From NCBI RefSeq assembly GCF_002906165.1, contig NZ_PPCN01000001.1, positions 806,001 through 870,000 of the forward strand: a stretch of 64,000 nt of DNA, in the 5' to 3' direction. Positions 42,970 to 50,630 of this stretch are shown one piece after another. The translations under genes were made by a program, and so were the position numbers. The DNA is from Roseibium marinum. GTDB taxonomy: Bacteria > Pseudomonadota > Alphaproteobacteria > Rhizobiales > Stappiaceae. Below the pieces are notes generated by a model that was not told the origin of the DNA, ran no database searches, and was given only the letters and a program-made list of their open reading frames with translations. The first letter of the stretch is position 1. Each line of letters starts with the position of its first letter.

Positions 42970-42984
42970 AATAAAATCCCTCAG

Positions 42985-43956
42985 TTAAGCCATGTATTCG
43001 TCGATATAGGCTTCGCTCTCATCGGGGAAGGGAGACTCATTCGCGAACTTGAACGCAGCTTCGACTTCATGTTCGACGTCCTGGTTTATGGACGCAATCC
43101 GTTCGGCGCTGATTGTGCCACGTTCCAGGAGACGCCGCTCGAGTTCGGGCAGCGGATCGCGCTCTTTCCAGTTTTCGAATTCGTCCTCGTCCCGGTATGG
43201 CAGATGGTTGTCCCAGTTGGGACCGCAGTGTTCGCGCCAACGATAGGTGGTGATCTCGATAAACGCGGGTCCGGCACCGCTCCGCACCTTGTCGACCGCC
43301 TTTTGAAGCTCGTCGGTTGTTGCTTCCGGGTCGTCCCCTTCAACGAAATAGGTGTCCAGACCGCCATAGGCGGCGACCATCTCGTGGATCACACGGTTTT
43401 TCGGCTGACGAACATTCAGCGGCGAATAAACCGAGTAAAGATTGTTTTCGCAAATGAAGATCACAGGTAATTTCCGGACAGCGGCGATTGTGGCCGACTC
43501 GTAAAACGAACCTTCCTCCGTCGCGCCGTCACCGAGGAAAATAGCACTTACCTGTTCCTTTCCGTCAAGCTTTGCAGCCAGGCCGAGACCCACGCCGACC
43601 GGAATGGAATTGCCGACGATTGCGGTCGTTCCCATAAAGCCGACGCTCTCGTCGATCAGATGCATGCTGCCGCCACGGCCCCGGCTGCAACCGGTAACCT
43701 TGCCGTATATTTCCGCGAGCATTCTTCCGATGTCCCCGCCCTTGCCAATGTAGTGCGCATGACCTCTATGCGAGCTGACCGCATAGTCGCTCGGTTTCAA
43801 TGCAAGCCCGGCAAGGGCGCCGACCAACTCCTGCCCGATGGACAGATGGGTTGGGCAGCGCATCTGCTGCGGCTGTACCATGTAGCGGTCGGCAATTCCT
43901 TGTTCCACGGCACGAATGCGCTTCATGCCGCGCAACAGCTCAATCAGATCTGTCAT
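42985..43956 (-). CDS. E1 alpha-like subunit of a thiamine diphosphate-dependent enzyme
   Basis: A 323-aa E1 alpha subunit. The ThDP motif GDG (142-144, in 'FLGDGATEEGSFYESATIAAV') with NN at 171-172 is intact, as are 'RGHAHYIGKGGDIGRMLAEIYGKVTGCSRGRGGSMHL' and 'AIVGNSIPVGVGLGLAAKL'. Free-standing E1 pairs of this sort (for example AviB1/AviB2 of avilamycin synthesis) attach two-carbon units to ketosugars. ATG 43956 gives an ATGA overlap with the upstream methyltransferase; the longer frame lies inside that gene. The enzyme probably works on a nucleotide sugar made by this cassette. Confidence 0.88.
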   Translation of the reverse strand: MTDLIELLRGMKRIRAVEQGIADRYMVQPQQMRCPTHLSIGQELVGALAGLALKPSDYAVSSHRGHAHYIGKGGDIGRMLAEIYGKVTGCSRGRGGSMHLIDESVGFMGTTAIVGNSIPVGVGLGLAAKLDGKEQVSAIFLGDGATEEGSFYESATIAAVRKLPVIFICENNLYSVYSPLNVRQPKNRVIHEMVAAYGGLDTYFVEGDDPEATTDELQKAVDKVRSGAGPAFIEITTYRWREHCGPNWDNHLPYRDEDEFENWKERDPLPELERRLLERGTISAERIASINQDVEHEVEAAFKFANESPFPDESEAYIDEYMA

Positions 43957-44612
43957 GGAATAAACCAGTAGTAGTCGCCTGTGTAACCTACCTTGTCGAA
44001 GAACTCTTTCCATTCGTCGACATGCATCATTGTCAGGGCTGTCAGGTTCCAGGCCTCCATACGCTCGCGCTCTTCGTCATTGCGATAGGCATCTAGCGTG
44101 ATGAAGCTTCCGCATTTCGTGACACGTTCGATTTCGCGCAGCGCGGTCGCCAGGTCGTCTTTCTCAAGATTGTGCAGGGTCGTGATCGATATCGATACAT
44201 CGACGCTGTTGTCTTCGAACGGCAGATCCAGCGCGCTGGCAACCTGCATGTGGGGTTTCATCTCCTCCATGCCGTTTTCAATGGCATATTCTGAAACATC
44301 GATCCCCTTCACGACAAGGCCCGGGATCAGGCGGGCCGCGTCATACATCATGAAGCCCTTGGCACAGCCGATGTCGAGAAGAACGTCGCCGGACTTCAGG
44401 CCGAAATGCTCCTGGAAAGTCGGAATGACCGGTTCCCAGAACCGGGACATGTAGGAAAACCCGCCGTAGCCGACGTCGCGAGAGCCATCGAAAAACTCCT
44501 TGCCGAACTGACGGGCAATCGCCTGCTGCTCGGGCGTCTTGTCCGCACCGCGCGCCGCGGGGTCGCGTTTTGTGCGCGGGTAGTTGACCATCAAGTCGAT
44601 TTCTTGTCCCAT
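43953..44612 (-). CDS. Class I SAM-dependent methyltransferase of the sugar cassette
   Basis: A 219-aa methyltransferase with motif I 'DVLLDIGCAKGFMMYDAARL', acidic 'VKGIDVSEYAIENGM', and 'VDVSISITTLHNLEKDDLATALREIERV'. The charged N-terminal third ('YPRTKRDPAARGADKTPEQQAIARQFGKEFFDGSRDVGYGG') looks specialised and is probably the substrate-binding part. Coupled to the E1 alpha gene (ATGA), so it likely methylates the same sugar (O-, N- or C-methylation unknown). It lies downstream of two aminotransferase genes on the same strand. Confidence 0.82.
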   Translation of the reverse strand: MGQEIDLMVNYPRTKRDPAARGADKTPEQQAIARQFGKEFFDGSRDVGYGGFSYMSRFWEPVIPTFQEHFGLKSGDVLLDIGCAKGFMMYDAARLIPGLVVKGIDVSEYAIENGMEEMKPHMQVASALDLPFEDNSVDVSISITTLHNLEKDDLATALREIERVTKCGSFITLDAYRNDEERERMEAWNLTALTMMHVDEWKEFFDKVGYTGDYYWFIP

Positions 44613-44649
44613 ATTTCCTCACACTGACGGCAGACCGTCTTCCAATGTC

Positions 44650-45756
44650 TCAGGCGGAATAGAAATTCCGAATTTCTTCGATAACACGCTGAATTTCGCC
44701 TGGTTGCAGCTCCGGATAAATAGGCAGGCTAACCATTTTCGTCACCTGATCCTCCGCAATCGGGAATGCACCCTCGGAAAGACCCAGATGCTTGGCCGCC
44801 GGTTGCCGGTGAAGCAGAATTGGATAGTGAATCTTGGTATCGATCCCTTTGGTATCCAGGTGGTGCATCAGTTCATCCCGGCGATCCGCTAAGATCACGA
44901 AATTGTGGTAAACGGAATACTCATGATTGAGCTCGCCCGGAACGCTAACGACGTCCTTCAAGCCTTCGCGATACTGGGCGGCGATGGACCGAAACCGGTC
45001 GGTCCAGGCATCGAGCCGTTTTAACTGTACCAGCCCAAGCGCCGCCTGAAGCGTGTCGAGCCGTGAGTTCAAGCCCCATTCCGCACTCGTATTGCGATCG
45101 ACCAGACCATGATTGCGCAACTGGTTCATGCGCTCATACAGGTGTTTGCACGACGTTGACAGGAAACCGGCATCTCCGAAGACCTGCAGGTTCTTCAGCG
45201 GATGCAGACTGAAGCTGGCGATGTCGCCAAGACTTCCGACGGGTTTGCCCTTGTATTTGGCGCCAATGGCCTGTGCGGCGTCTTCTATGACAAAAAGACC
45301 GTGACGCTTCGCGATTTCGTTGATCTCGTCCATCGGTGCGGGGCGGCCCGTCAGGTGAACCGGCATGATTGCCTTGGTCCTGGCGGTTATCGCATCTTCA
45401 ATTCTGACGGGATCGAGATTGTAGTCCGGTCCGACATCGGCGAACCGGACTTCCGCGCCAGTCATCTGAATAGCGCCGGCGGAAGCGATGAAGGAGTTCG
45501 GTGCGGTTATGACTTCATCGCCGGGCCCGATGTTCAGGGCCCGCAGGGCGATGATCAGGCCGTCGGTTCCGTTACCTACGCCAAGCACGTAGTCGACACC
45601 GCAATAGGCCGCAAGTTTTTTTTCGAATTCCGCGACCTCCGGCCCCATGATGTAAGCGCCGGATCGCAGGACCTTCAAAAAGGCTTCTACGAGTTCGTCT
45701 TCATAATCCTTGATCCGCAAGGGCAGGTTTACGAAGGCGACGCGGTCGGTGCTCAT
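44650..45756 (-). CDS. DegT/DnrJ/EryC1/StrS aminotransferase (copy 1)
   Basis: A 368-aa PLP-dependent sugar aminotransferase. Marks: 'VLGVGNGTDGLIIALRALNIGPGDEVITAPNSFIASAGAIQMTGAEVRFADV', 'IMPVHLTGRP', 'VIEDAAQAIGAKYKGKPVGSLGDIASFSLHPLKNLQVFGDAGF' with the PLP-binding Lys in H-P-L-K-N, and 'NSRLDTLQAALGLVQLK'. It transfers an amino group, usually from Glu, to a keto-sugar nucleotide. Its start overlaps the stop of the second aminotransferase gene (ATGA). Sequence is clearly related to its neighbour but not a recent duplicate. Confidence 0.92.
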   Translation of the reverse strand: MSTDRVAFVNLPLRIKDYEDELVEAFLKVLRSGAYIMGPEVAEFEKKLAAYCGVDYVLGVGNGTDGLIIALRALNIGPGDEVITAPNSFIASAGAIQMTGAEVRFADVGPDYNLDPVRIEDAITARTKAIMPVHLTGRPAPMDEINEIAKRHGLFVIEDAAQAIGAKYKGKPVGSLGDIASFSLHPLKNLQVFGDAGFLSTSCKHLYERMNQLRNHGLVDRNTSAEWGLNSRLDTLQAALGLVQLKRLDAWTDRFRSIAAQYREGLKDVVSVPGELNHEYSVYHNFVILADRRDELMHHLDTKGIDTKIHYPILLHRQPAAKHLGLSEGAFPIAEDQVTKMVSLPIYPELQPGEIQRVIEEIRNFYSA

Positions 45757-46901
45757 CTGTAGAACTCCTTGATCAGGTATACAACTCTGTCCTGCTGCTC
45801 CCGGGTTACGAATTCGTGGACTGGAAGCGACATGGTGGTTGCGCAGCAGGCTTCCGCGACCGGGAAGTCGCCAGGCTTGTATCCCCAGTCGGCCGCACCC
45901 GGCTGCAGATGCATCGGGATCGGGTAATGCACTTTCGCATCCACACCGCGGGCCTCGAGATAAGCCTGCAATTCGTCTCGCCGCTCGTAACGCAACGAGT
46001 AGATATGGAAGACCTGCTTGACTTCGCCGCTGTCGCGTTGCGGGATTGTGATCCCGGAGATACCGGAGAGCTGGGAGTCGAAATACAAAGAGTTTGCGAT
46101 CCGGCTTTCGGTGATATGGTCGATTTTCTGCAGAACATGGCTTGCGACCACGGCCTGAATGGTGTCCAGGCGCGAATTATAGGCGAACATCGCACAGCGA
46201 TTGCGGTCGATCAGCCCGTGATTGCGCATCAGGCGCATCTTTTCGGCGAGTTCGTCGGAGTTCGTGCAGGCGAGGCCGCCGTCGCCCCAGACGTTGAGGT
46301 TCTTCAGCGGATGCATGGAAAACGCACCGAACTCGCCGAAGGAGCCGGCGCCCTTGCCCTTGTATTTGGCCTGGATACCGTGGCAGCTGTCTTCGACGAC
46401 CTTGAGACCATGCCGGTTTGCAATCGCCAGGATGTCGTCCATGCGGCACGGTTTGCCCGACCAGTGAACCGGTAGGATCGCCTTCGTTTTCGGGGTGATC
46501 GCGGCTTCGATGTTGTCCGGGTTGATGTTGAAATCATCGAGAACATCGACAAATACCGGTCGTGCCCCGGCCGTAACAATGGCGCCGATCGTCGCGTAGA
46601 ACGTGAAAGGTGTCGTGATGACCTCGTCGCCTTCGCTGACGCCGAGAGCCTTGAGGCTCAGGAAGAGCGCATCGGTTCCGCTGCCGACCCCGATCGCGTG
46701 CTTCACTCCGACAACTTCGGCAAAGTCCCGCTCGAACTGATCCACCGCACGACCGAGCGTGAAGTCCCCCTTGCGGACGACCTCACCCACTTTCGCGAGG
46801 ATCTCCTCATAATCTGCGAACTGGTCGGGCAGGTAATTGTGATTGATGTCGAGTGCATCCGTGCGATCATATTGATCCGGAAGAAAGTTCTGATTGGCCA
46901 A
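45753..46901 (-). CDS. DegT/DnrJ/EryC1/StrS aminotransferase (copy 2)
   Basis: A 382-aa PLP-dependent sugar aminotransferase. Marks: 'AIGVGSGTDALFLSLKALGVSEGDEVITTPFTFYATIGAIVTAGARPVFVDV', 'ILPVHWSGKPCRMDDI', 'VVEDSCHGIQAKYKGKGAGSFGEFGAFSMHPLKNLNVWGDGGL' with the PLP Lys in H-P-L-K-N, and 'NSRLDTIQA'. A 20-residue N-terminal extension 'NQNFLPDQYDRTDALDINHNYLPDQF' is unusual. Two coupled aminotransferases suggest a diamino sugar or two amino sugars in the repeat unit. Confidence 0.92.
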   Translation of the reverse strand: MANQNFLPDQYDRTDALDINHNYLPDQFADYEEILAKVGEVVRKGDFTLGRAVDQFERDFAEVVGVKHAIGVGSGTDALFLSLKALGVSEGDEVITTPFTFYATIGAIVTAGARPVFVDVLDDFNINPDNIEAAITPKTKAILPVHWSGKPCRMDDILAIANRHGLKVVEDSCHGIQAKYKGKGAGSFGEFGAFSMHPLKNLNVWGDGGLACTNSDELAEKMRLMRNHGLIDRNRCAMFAYNSRLDTIQAVVASHVLQKIDHITESRIANSLYFDSQLSGISGITIPQRDSGEVKQVFHIYSLRYERRDELQAYLEARGVDAKVHYPIPMHLQPGAADWGYKPGDFPVAEACCATTMSLPVHEFVTREQQDRVVYLIKEFYR

Positions 46902-46946
46902 AAGTCTTTCCCTTCCATGAAAAGCGGAGCCGGTGGACAGGGGCCC

Positions 46947-47936
46947 TCAGGCCTTGTGTACGTAGTTTTGTTCCATGGTCTTGATCGTCTCCAGGTTGTC
47001 GCGAACCCAGTTGATACACTCTTCAAGACCTTGATCGAGCGTGTATTCCGGTTTCCAGCCGAGCTCTCGCTCTGCCTTGGCAGCCGTCATCAAATACGCC
47101 TTGTCCTTACCCGGACGGTCCTCGGTTTCCTGTGCGAAATCAGACAACTGACGATCAAGCAACACGGCAATCTTCTCCACCAGTTCACGGATCGTCACAA
47201 ACGGATCGGTGGTGAAATGATAGGCCTCGCCGTTCTTGCCGAGCGTCAGCGCCTTGAAGATGCCGCTGGCAACATCATGCCCGTGAATGAAGGCCCTGGT
47301 CGAGTGGCCTCCGCCATGCAGCATCAGGGTCTGGTCGGACAAGGCACATATAATCGTCTTGGGGACAATGCGGTAGAGCTGCTGTCCCGGGCCATAGAAA
47401 TTGGCGAAGCGGGTCAGGACCACCGGGAACTCCCACTGCCGGTAAAACGCCATCAAGCTCATGTCGATAGCCGCATGGGAGACCGCGTAGGGCGTCGAAG
47501 GATTATAGGCTTGGGTTTCGTCGATCAAACCGTCGCAATCGCCGAACACTTCCGGTGTCGAGACACGCACATAACGTTTCAGGGACTTCAGATCGCGCAA
47601 CGCGTTGTGCAGTTTCACCTTCGAGACAATATTGGTCTCGTACCACTGTTCCGGCCAGTTCCAGCTTGGGGCGACCATACCCTGTCCGGCAAAGTCGGCG
47701 ACATAATCAGGCTGGAAGGCATTGATCGCGCCAAGGATCGCGTCGAGATCATTGTTCACGTCCATCTGCTGGTAGGTGAACGTGCCGATGTTCTGGTTGG
47801 TGAGGTAGGGCCTGCAGACCGGGTGAACTTCTTCCGATCTGCTGACGCCATAGACTTCCCATCCCTGCTTCATTGCATAGTTAACAAATGACGCACCTCC
47901 AAACGAGTTGCTGCCAAGTACGAATACGCGCGTCAT
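46947..47936 (-). CDS. Extended SDR (GDP-mannose 4,6-dehydratase-like) with altered active site
   Basis: A 329-aa NAD(P)-dependent epimerase/dehydratase. The Rossmann loop reads GSNSFGGAS (8-16) in place of the usual G-x-x-G-x-x-G. 'RVSTPEVFGDCDG' replaces T-D-E-V-Y-G: Pro stands at the usual Asp, while Glu is kept. The catalytic Y-x-x-x-K is 'YAVSH' (Tyr150, His154), so the Lys is His. 'LTRFANFYGPGQQ' and 'RAFIHGHDVASGIFKAL' are normal. It may be a dehydratase or isomerase with changed chemistry. It lies 45 bp upstream of aminotransferase copy 2 and could supply its keto sugar. Confidence 0.82.
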   Translation of the reverse strand: MTRVFVLGSNSFGGASFVNYAMKQGWEVYGVSRSEEVHPVCRPYLTNQNIGTFTYQQMDVNNDLDAILGAINAFQPDYVADFAGQGMVAPSWNWPEQWYETNIVSKVKLHNALRDLKSLKRYVRVSTPEVFGDCDGLIDETQAYNPSTPYAVSHAAIDMSLMAFYRQWEFPVVLTRFANFYGPGQQLYRIVPKTIICALSDQTLMLHGGGHSTRAFIHGHDVASGIFKALTLGKNGEAYHFTTDPFVTIRELVEKIAVLLDRQLSDFAQETEDRPGKDKAYLMTAAKAERELGWKPEYTLDQGLEECINWVRDNLETIKTMEQNYVHKA

Positions 47937-47978
47937 GAAAGTCCCTTAGCAATGACAGGTTTGTTGGATCCGCGGAAT

Positions 47979-48929
47979 TCAGGCCGCGTTCGCCAGAACC
48001 GTTTTCTGCATCCAGCGGAGGTTGTGGAACCGATCCTCATCCTTCAGAGCACCAGAATCGTGAGCTTCAATGATTTCGGCGATTGCGTCGTCAACCGACT
48101 TGATCGGCTTGAAACCAGTCGCCAGGAGCTTGTCGGAGTTGACCCGGTAGGATCTCGGGTCGTTCGACTCCGTGACGACGATTTCCGCACCGATGCGCTT
48201 CGCAGCCATCTCGGCGATGCTCATGATCGAGATGTTTTCAAATCCCGCGTTGAACACGCCCTGGATCTTGCTGCCCTGCTCCAGCATGTAGAGGTAAACG
48301 CGGCAGATATCCTGCATGTGGATGTTCGGCCGAACCTGATTGCCACCGAAGACTGTGATGCGCTTGTTGGTCAGGGCTTGCATGGTCAGCAAGTTGACCG
48401 AGACATCGAGTCGCATGCGCGGGGAAAGCCCGCAAACGGTGGCCGGACGCACGATCTGAACCAGCATGTCGTCCGCGTAGCTCAGCAGAACCCGCTCGGC
48501 GACCATCTTGGTCTTGTTGTATTCACTGATTGGCTCAAGCGTGAGGTCCTCGGTGACCTGATCTTCTTCCTTGACGCCATAAACGCTGCCGGAGGACGCG
48601 TAGATGAAGTGTTCGATTCCCAACCGGCGGGCGCGGTCGGCAAGCTGCATCGTTGCAAGAGCGCTCACTTCCCAGGTCAGTTTGGGATTGAGATCACCAC
48701 AGGGATCGTTGGCGATCGAAGCGAGGTGAATGATTGCATCGATCCCATCGAGATCGATAGCGTCCGAATCCCGCACATCCGCCTGTACAACTTCCAGCGC
48801 CGGGTGCTGCGGCAGGAAATTGCCGAACCACTGGGTGTCCACGGCACGAACCTCATATCCGGCTTCCAGCAACATAGGTGTGAGAACAGTACCCTTATAA
48901 CCGCAAGCGCCGGTAACCAAGATCTTCAT
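47979..48929 (-). CDS. Extended SDR, NAD-dependent sugar epimerase/dehydratase
   Basis: A 316-aa SDR with cofactor loop 'ILVTGACGYKGTVLTPMLLEAGYEV' (G-x-x-G-x-x-G: GACGYKG), 'DAIIHLASIANDP', catalytic 'IYASSGSVYG' and 'YNKTK' (Y-x-x-x-K intact), and 'RPATVCGLSPRMRLDVSVNLLTMQAL'. It resembles UDP-glucose 4-epimerase-type proteins with the short 'CGYKGT' form common in bacterial capsule loci. Substrate is unknown. It is the most upstream minus-strand gene of the block that runs down to the aminotransferases and E1 genes; its start faces gmhB. Confidence 0.87.
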   Translation of the reverse strand: MKILVTGACGYKGTVLTPMLLEAGYEVRAVDTQWFGNFLPQHPALEVVQADVRDSDAIDLDGIDAIIHLASIANDPCGDLNPKLTWEVSALATMQLADRARRLGIEHFIYASSGSVYGVKEEDQVTEDLTLEPISEYNKTKMVAERVLLSYADDMLVQIVRPATVCGLSPRMRLDVSVNLLTMQALTNKRITVFGGNQVRPNIHMQDICRVYLYMLEQGSKIQGVFNAGFENISIMSIAEMAAKRIGAEIVVTESNDPRSYRVNSDKLLATGFKPIKSVDDAIAEIIEAHDSGALKDEDRFHNLRWMQKTVLANAA

Positions 48930-49089
48930 GAGAAAAATGAACCCCTAAAGCTAAAAAAAGAGATCGTTTGTACGATGATCTCGCCCGGCGAATTTCCCTT
49001 GCGCCGGGCGCCATATCCTTAATACAGCTTGGTTTGGAATTCCAGTGGCTAGGAACTTGATTCTGCATTGCGGCACCGAGGCATCACAT

Positions 49090-49644
49090 ATGAACAATCC
49101 TGATGACGGACAACTGCCTCCTGTCGCGATCTTCGACAGGGACGACACCCTGCTCGTCGACCGGCATTACATGTGTGATCCGGCAGATATCGAGTGGGTT
49201 TCCGGCGCGATCGAAGCCATCTCGCTGCTGAACAAAAAGGGCTACAAGGTCTGTGTCGCCACGAACCAGTCCGGTATCGCGCGCGGGTATTTCACTGAAA
49301 AGCAGATGTACGCTTTTCACGAGGCCATGCGAAGCCAGCTTGCAGCGGAAGGCGCCGTGATCGACGGGTTCTTCCACTGTCCGCATCATCCGGGGGGGAC
49401 AGTTGCTGAGTTCACTCGGACATGCGATTGCCGCAAGCCCTTGCCGGGTCTTATCGGGCAGATCGACCGGGCTTTTCCAATGGACCGGCAGCGTTCGTTT
49501 CTGGTCGGGGACAAGCCGAGGGATATCCAGGCGGCGGAAGCATTCGGTATTCCAGGGCACCTGTTCGAAGGCGGATCACTCCTCGACCGGGTGCTCGAGA
49601 TCTTGGATACGCTGCAAAACGTCAACTCGGTGGGTCTTCCCTAG
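49090..49644 (+). CDS. gmhB: D-glycero-D-manno-heptose 1,7-bisphosphate phosphatase-like HAD (GmhB)
   Basis: A 184-aa HAD phosphatase. The nucleophile motif 'AIFDRDDTLLVDRHYMCDP', 'VCVATNQSGIARGYFTE' (GmhB hallmark), zinc-site cysteines and histidines 'FFHCPHHPGG...CDCRKP', and 'FLVGDKPRDIQAAEAFGI' fit GmhB, which removes the 7-phosphate of heptose 1,7-bisphosphate. With the GmhA-like and HldE-like genes it completes a heptose pathway. ATG 49090 is preferred over GTG 49045 because the conserved domain starts soon after it. It converges on the next SDR gene with a 4-bp overlap. Confidence 0.88.
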   Translation: MNNPDDGQLPPVAIFDRDDTLLVDRHYMCDPADIEWVSGAIEAISLLNKKGYKVCVATNQSGIARGYFTEKQMYAFHEAMRSQLAAEGAVIDGFFHCPHHPGGTVAEFTRTCDCRKPLPGLIGQIDRAFPMDRQRSFLVGDKPRDIQAAEAFGIPGHLFEGGSLLDRVLEILDTLQNVNSVGLP

Positions 49645-50540
49645 GAGCCTGCCCCGGCTTCGTCTGCATAACGCGTGACTGCGTCGCCAACCGTCATCGG
49701 ACTGAAACCGTATTGGTGCTGCGCCTTGCCGATATCTATGGTGACCGGCGACCCGGCGGGGCCTCCGTCGACGATTTCGCTCTGGCTCGAAACCTCTCGT
49801 ACGATCGTCTCTACTACGTCTCTAACAGCGAGCGGTTTTCGTGCCGCCAGATTGACGATATCCATGCAGGCATCGGTCGTCTTCGAGCCGAGCACGGAGA
49901 GCACGAAATTGCAGTAATCGGCGACATGCAGTGTGCTGTTGAACGGAGCGTCCGCGTTGTGGATCCTGACGGGTTCATGTCTACGGGCTTTGTCGACGAG
50001 CGACGTGATCCAGTTCGGGTTCGCGCCGGGGCCGATTATCCCGGGGGTTCTCGGGACGACAATCCTCATCGAATCGGCGAAGTCCCGGGCCGCAAGCTCA
50101 CAAACATACTTCGAAGCGCCATAAGGGGCGGGTGCGGTCGAAAGCGTCGCCTCCGTCCAGTTCCTTGACGGTGCTTGACCATAGACCGAAATCGACGAAT
50201 GCATGATCACCGTTTTAACACTCAGCAACTGCGCGAGTTCGAACATACCCAGTGTCGACAGGATGTTTCCACGCGCGAACTGGGACGCGGTGATGCCGGG
50301 AAAAACGACCTGCGCCGCCAGGTGGACAATGGTTTCAACCGGATAGGGGCACGTAACGCGCTGTGTGAGATCGCCCTCGATGCGCTTGAAGGTGTTGGTG
50401 TCGCCGGAAGGCAGGCCTGCGCCGGGTTTCGGACTGCGTAGCAGCGCTATGACCTTATGGCCGGCTTCCAGCAGGCGCTGGACGCAATGCCCCCCCACGA
50501 AACCACCCGCACCGGTTACCAGAACCCAGCCTTGTGTCAT
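49641..50540 (-). CDS. NAD-dependent sugar epimerase/dehydratase (third SDR)
   Basis: A 299-aa extended SDR: 'VLVTGAGGFVGGHCVQRLLEAGH' (G-A-G-G-F-V-G), 'ETIVHLAAQV', 'IMHSSISVYGQ', and 'YGASKYVCE' with Tyr and Lys intact; 'VPRTPGIIGPGA' follows. It most resembles dTDP-4-dehydrorhamnose reductase/epimerase-like SDRs of O-antigen loci. Substrate unknown; a 4-keto reduction or epimerisation of an NDP-sugar is likely. It has its own 90-bp upstream gap before the AT-rich glycosyltransferase-like gene. Confidence 0.86.
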   Translation of the reverse strand: MTQGWVLVTGAGGFVGGHCVQRLLEAGHKVIALLRSPKPGAGLPSGDTNTFKRIEGDLTQRVTCPYPVETIVHLAAQVVFPGITASQFARGNILSTLGMFELAQLLSVKTVIMHSSISVYGQAPSRNWTEATLSTAPAPYGASKYVCELAARDFADSMRIVVPRTPGIIGPGANPNWITSLVDKARRHEPVRIHNADAPFNSTLHVADYCNFVLSVLGSKTTDACMDIVNLAARKPLAVRDVVETIVREVSSQSEIVDGGPAGSPVTIDIGKAQHQYGFSPMTVGDAVTRYADEAGAGS

Positions 50541-50630
50541 TTGACATCCTTCAATTCGTTTGAAACCTGAGTGCGATCTGGAAAAGTTCCACGGGACTAG
50601 ATTGTGCTTGAACTAGATAACTTGGTAATT

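Noticed and set aside
46698-47891. 397-aa plus-strand ORF antisense to an aminotransferase start and an SDR gene
   Set aside because: Shadow frame; the minus-strand SDR is full length with its cofactor-binding region in place.
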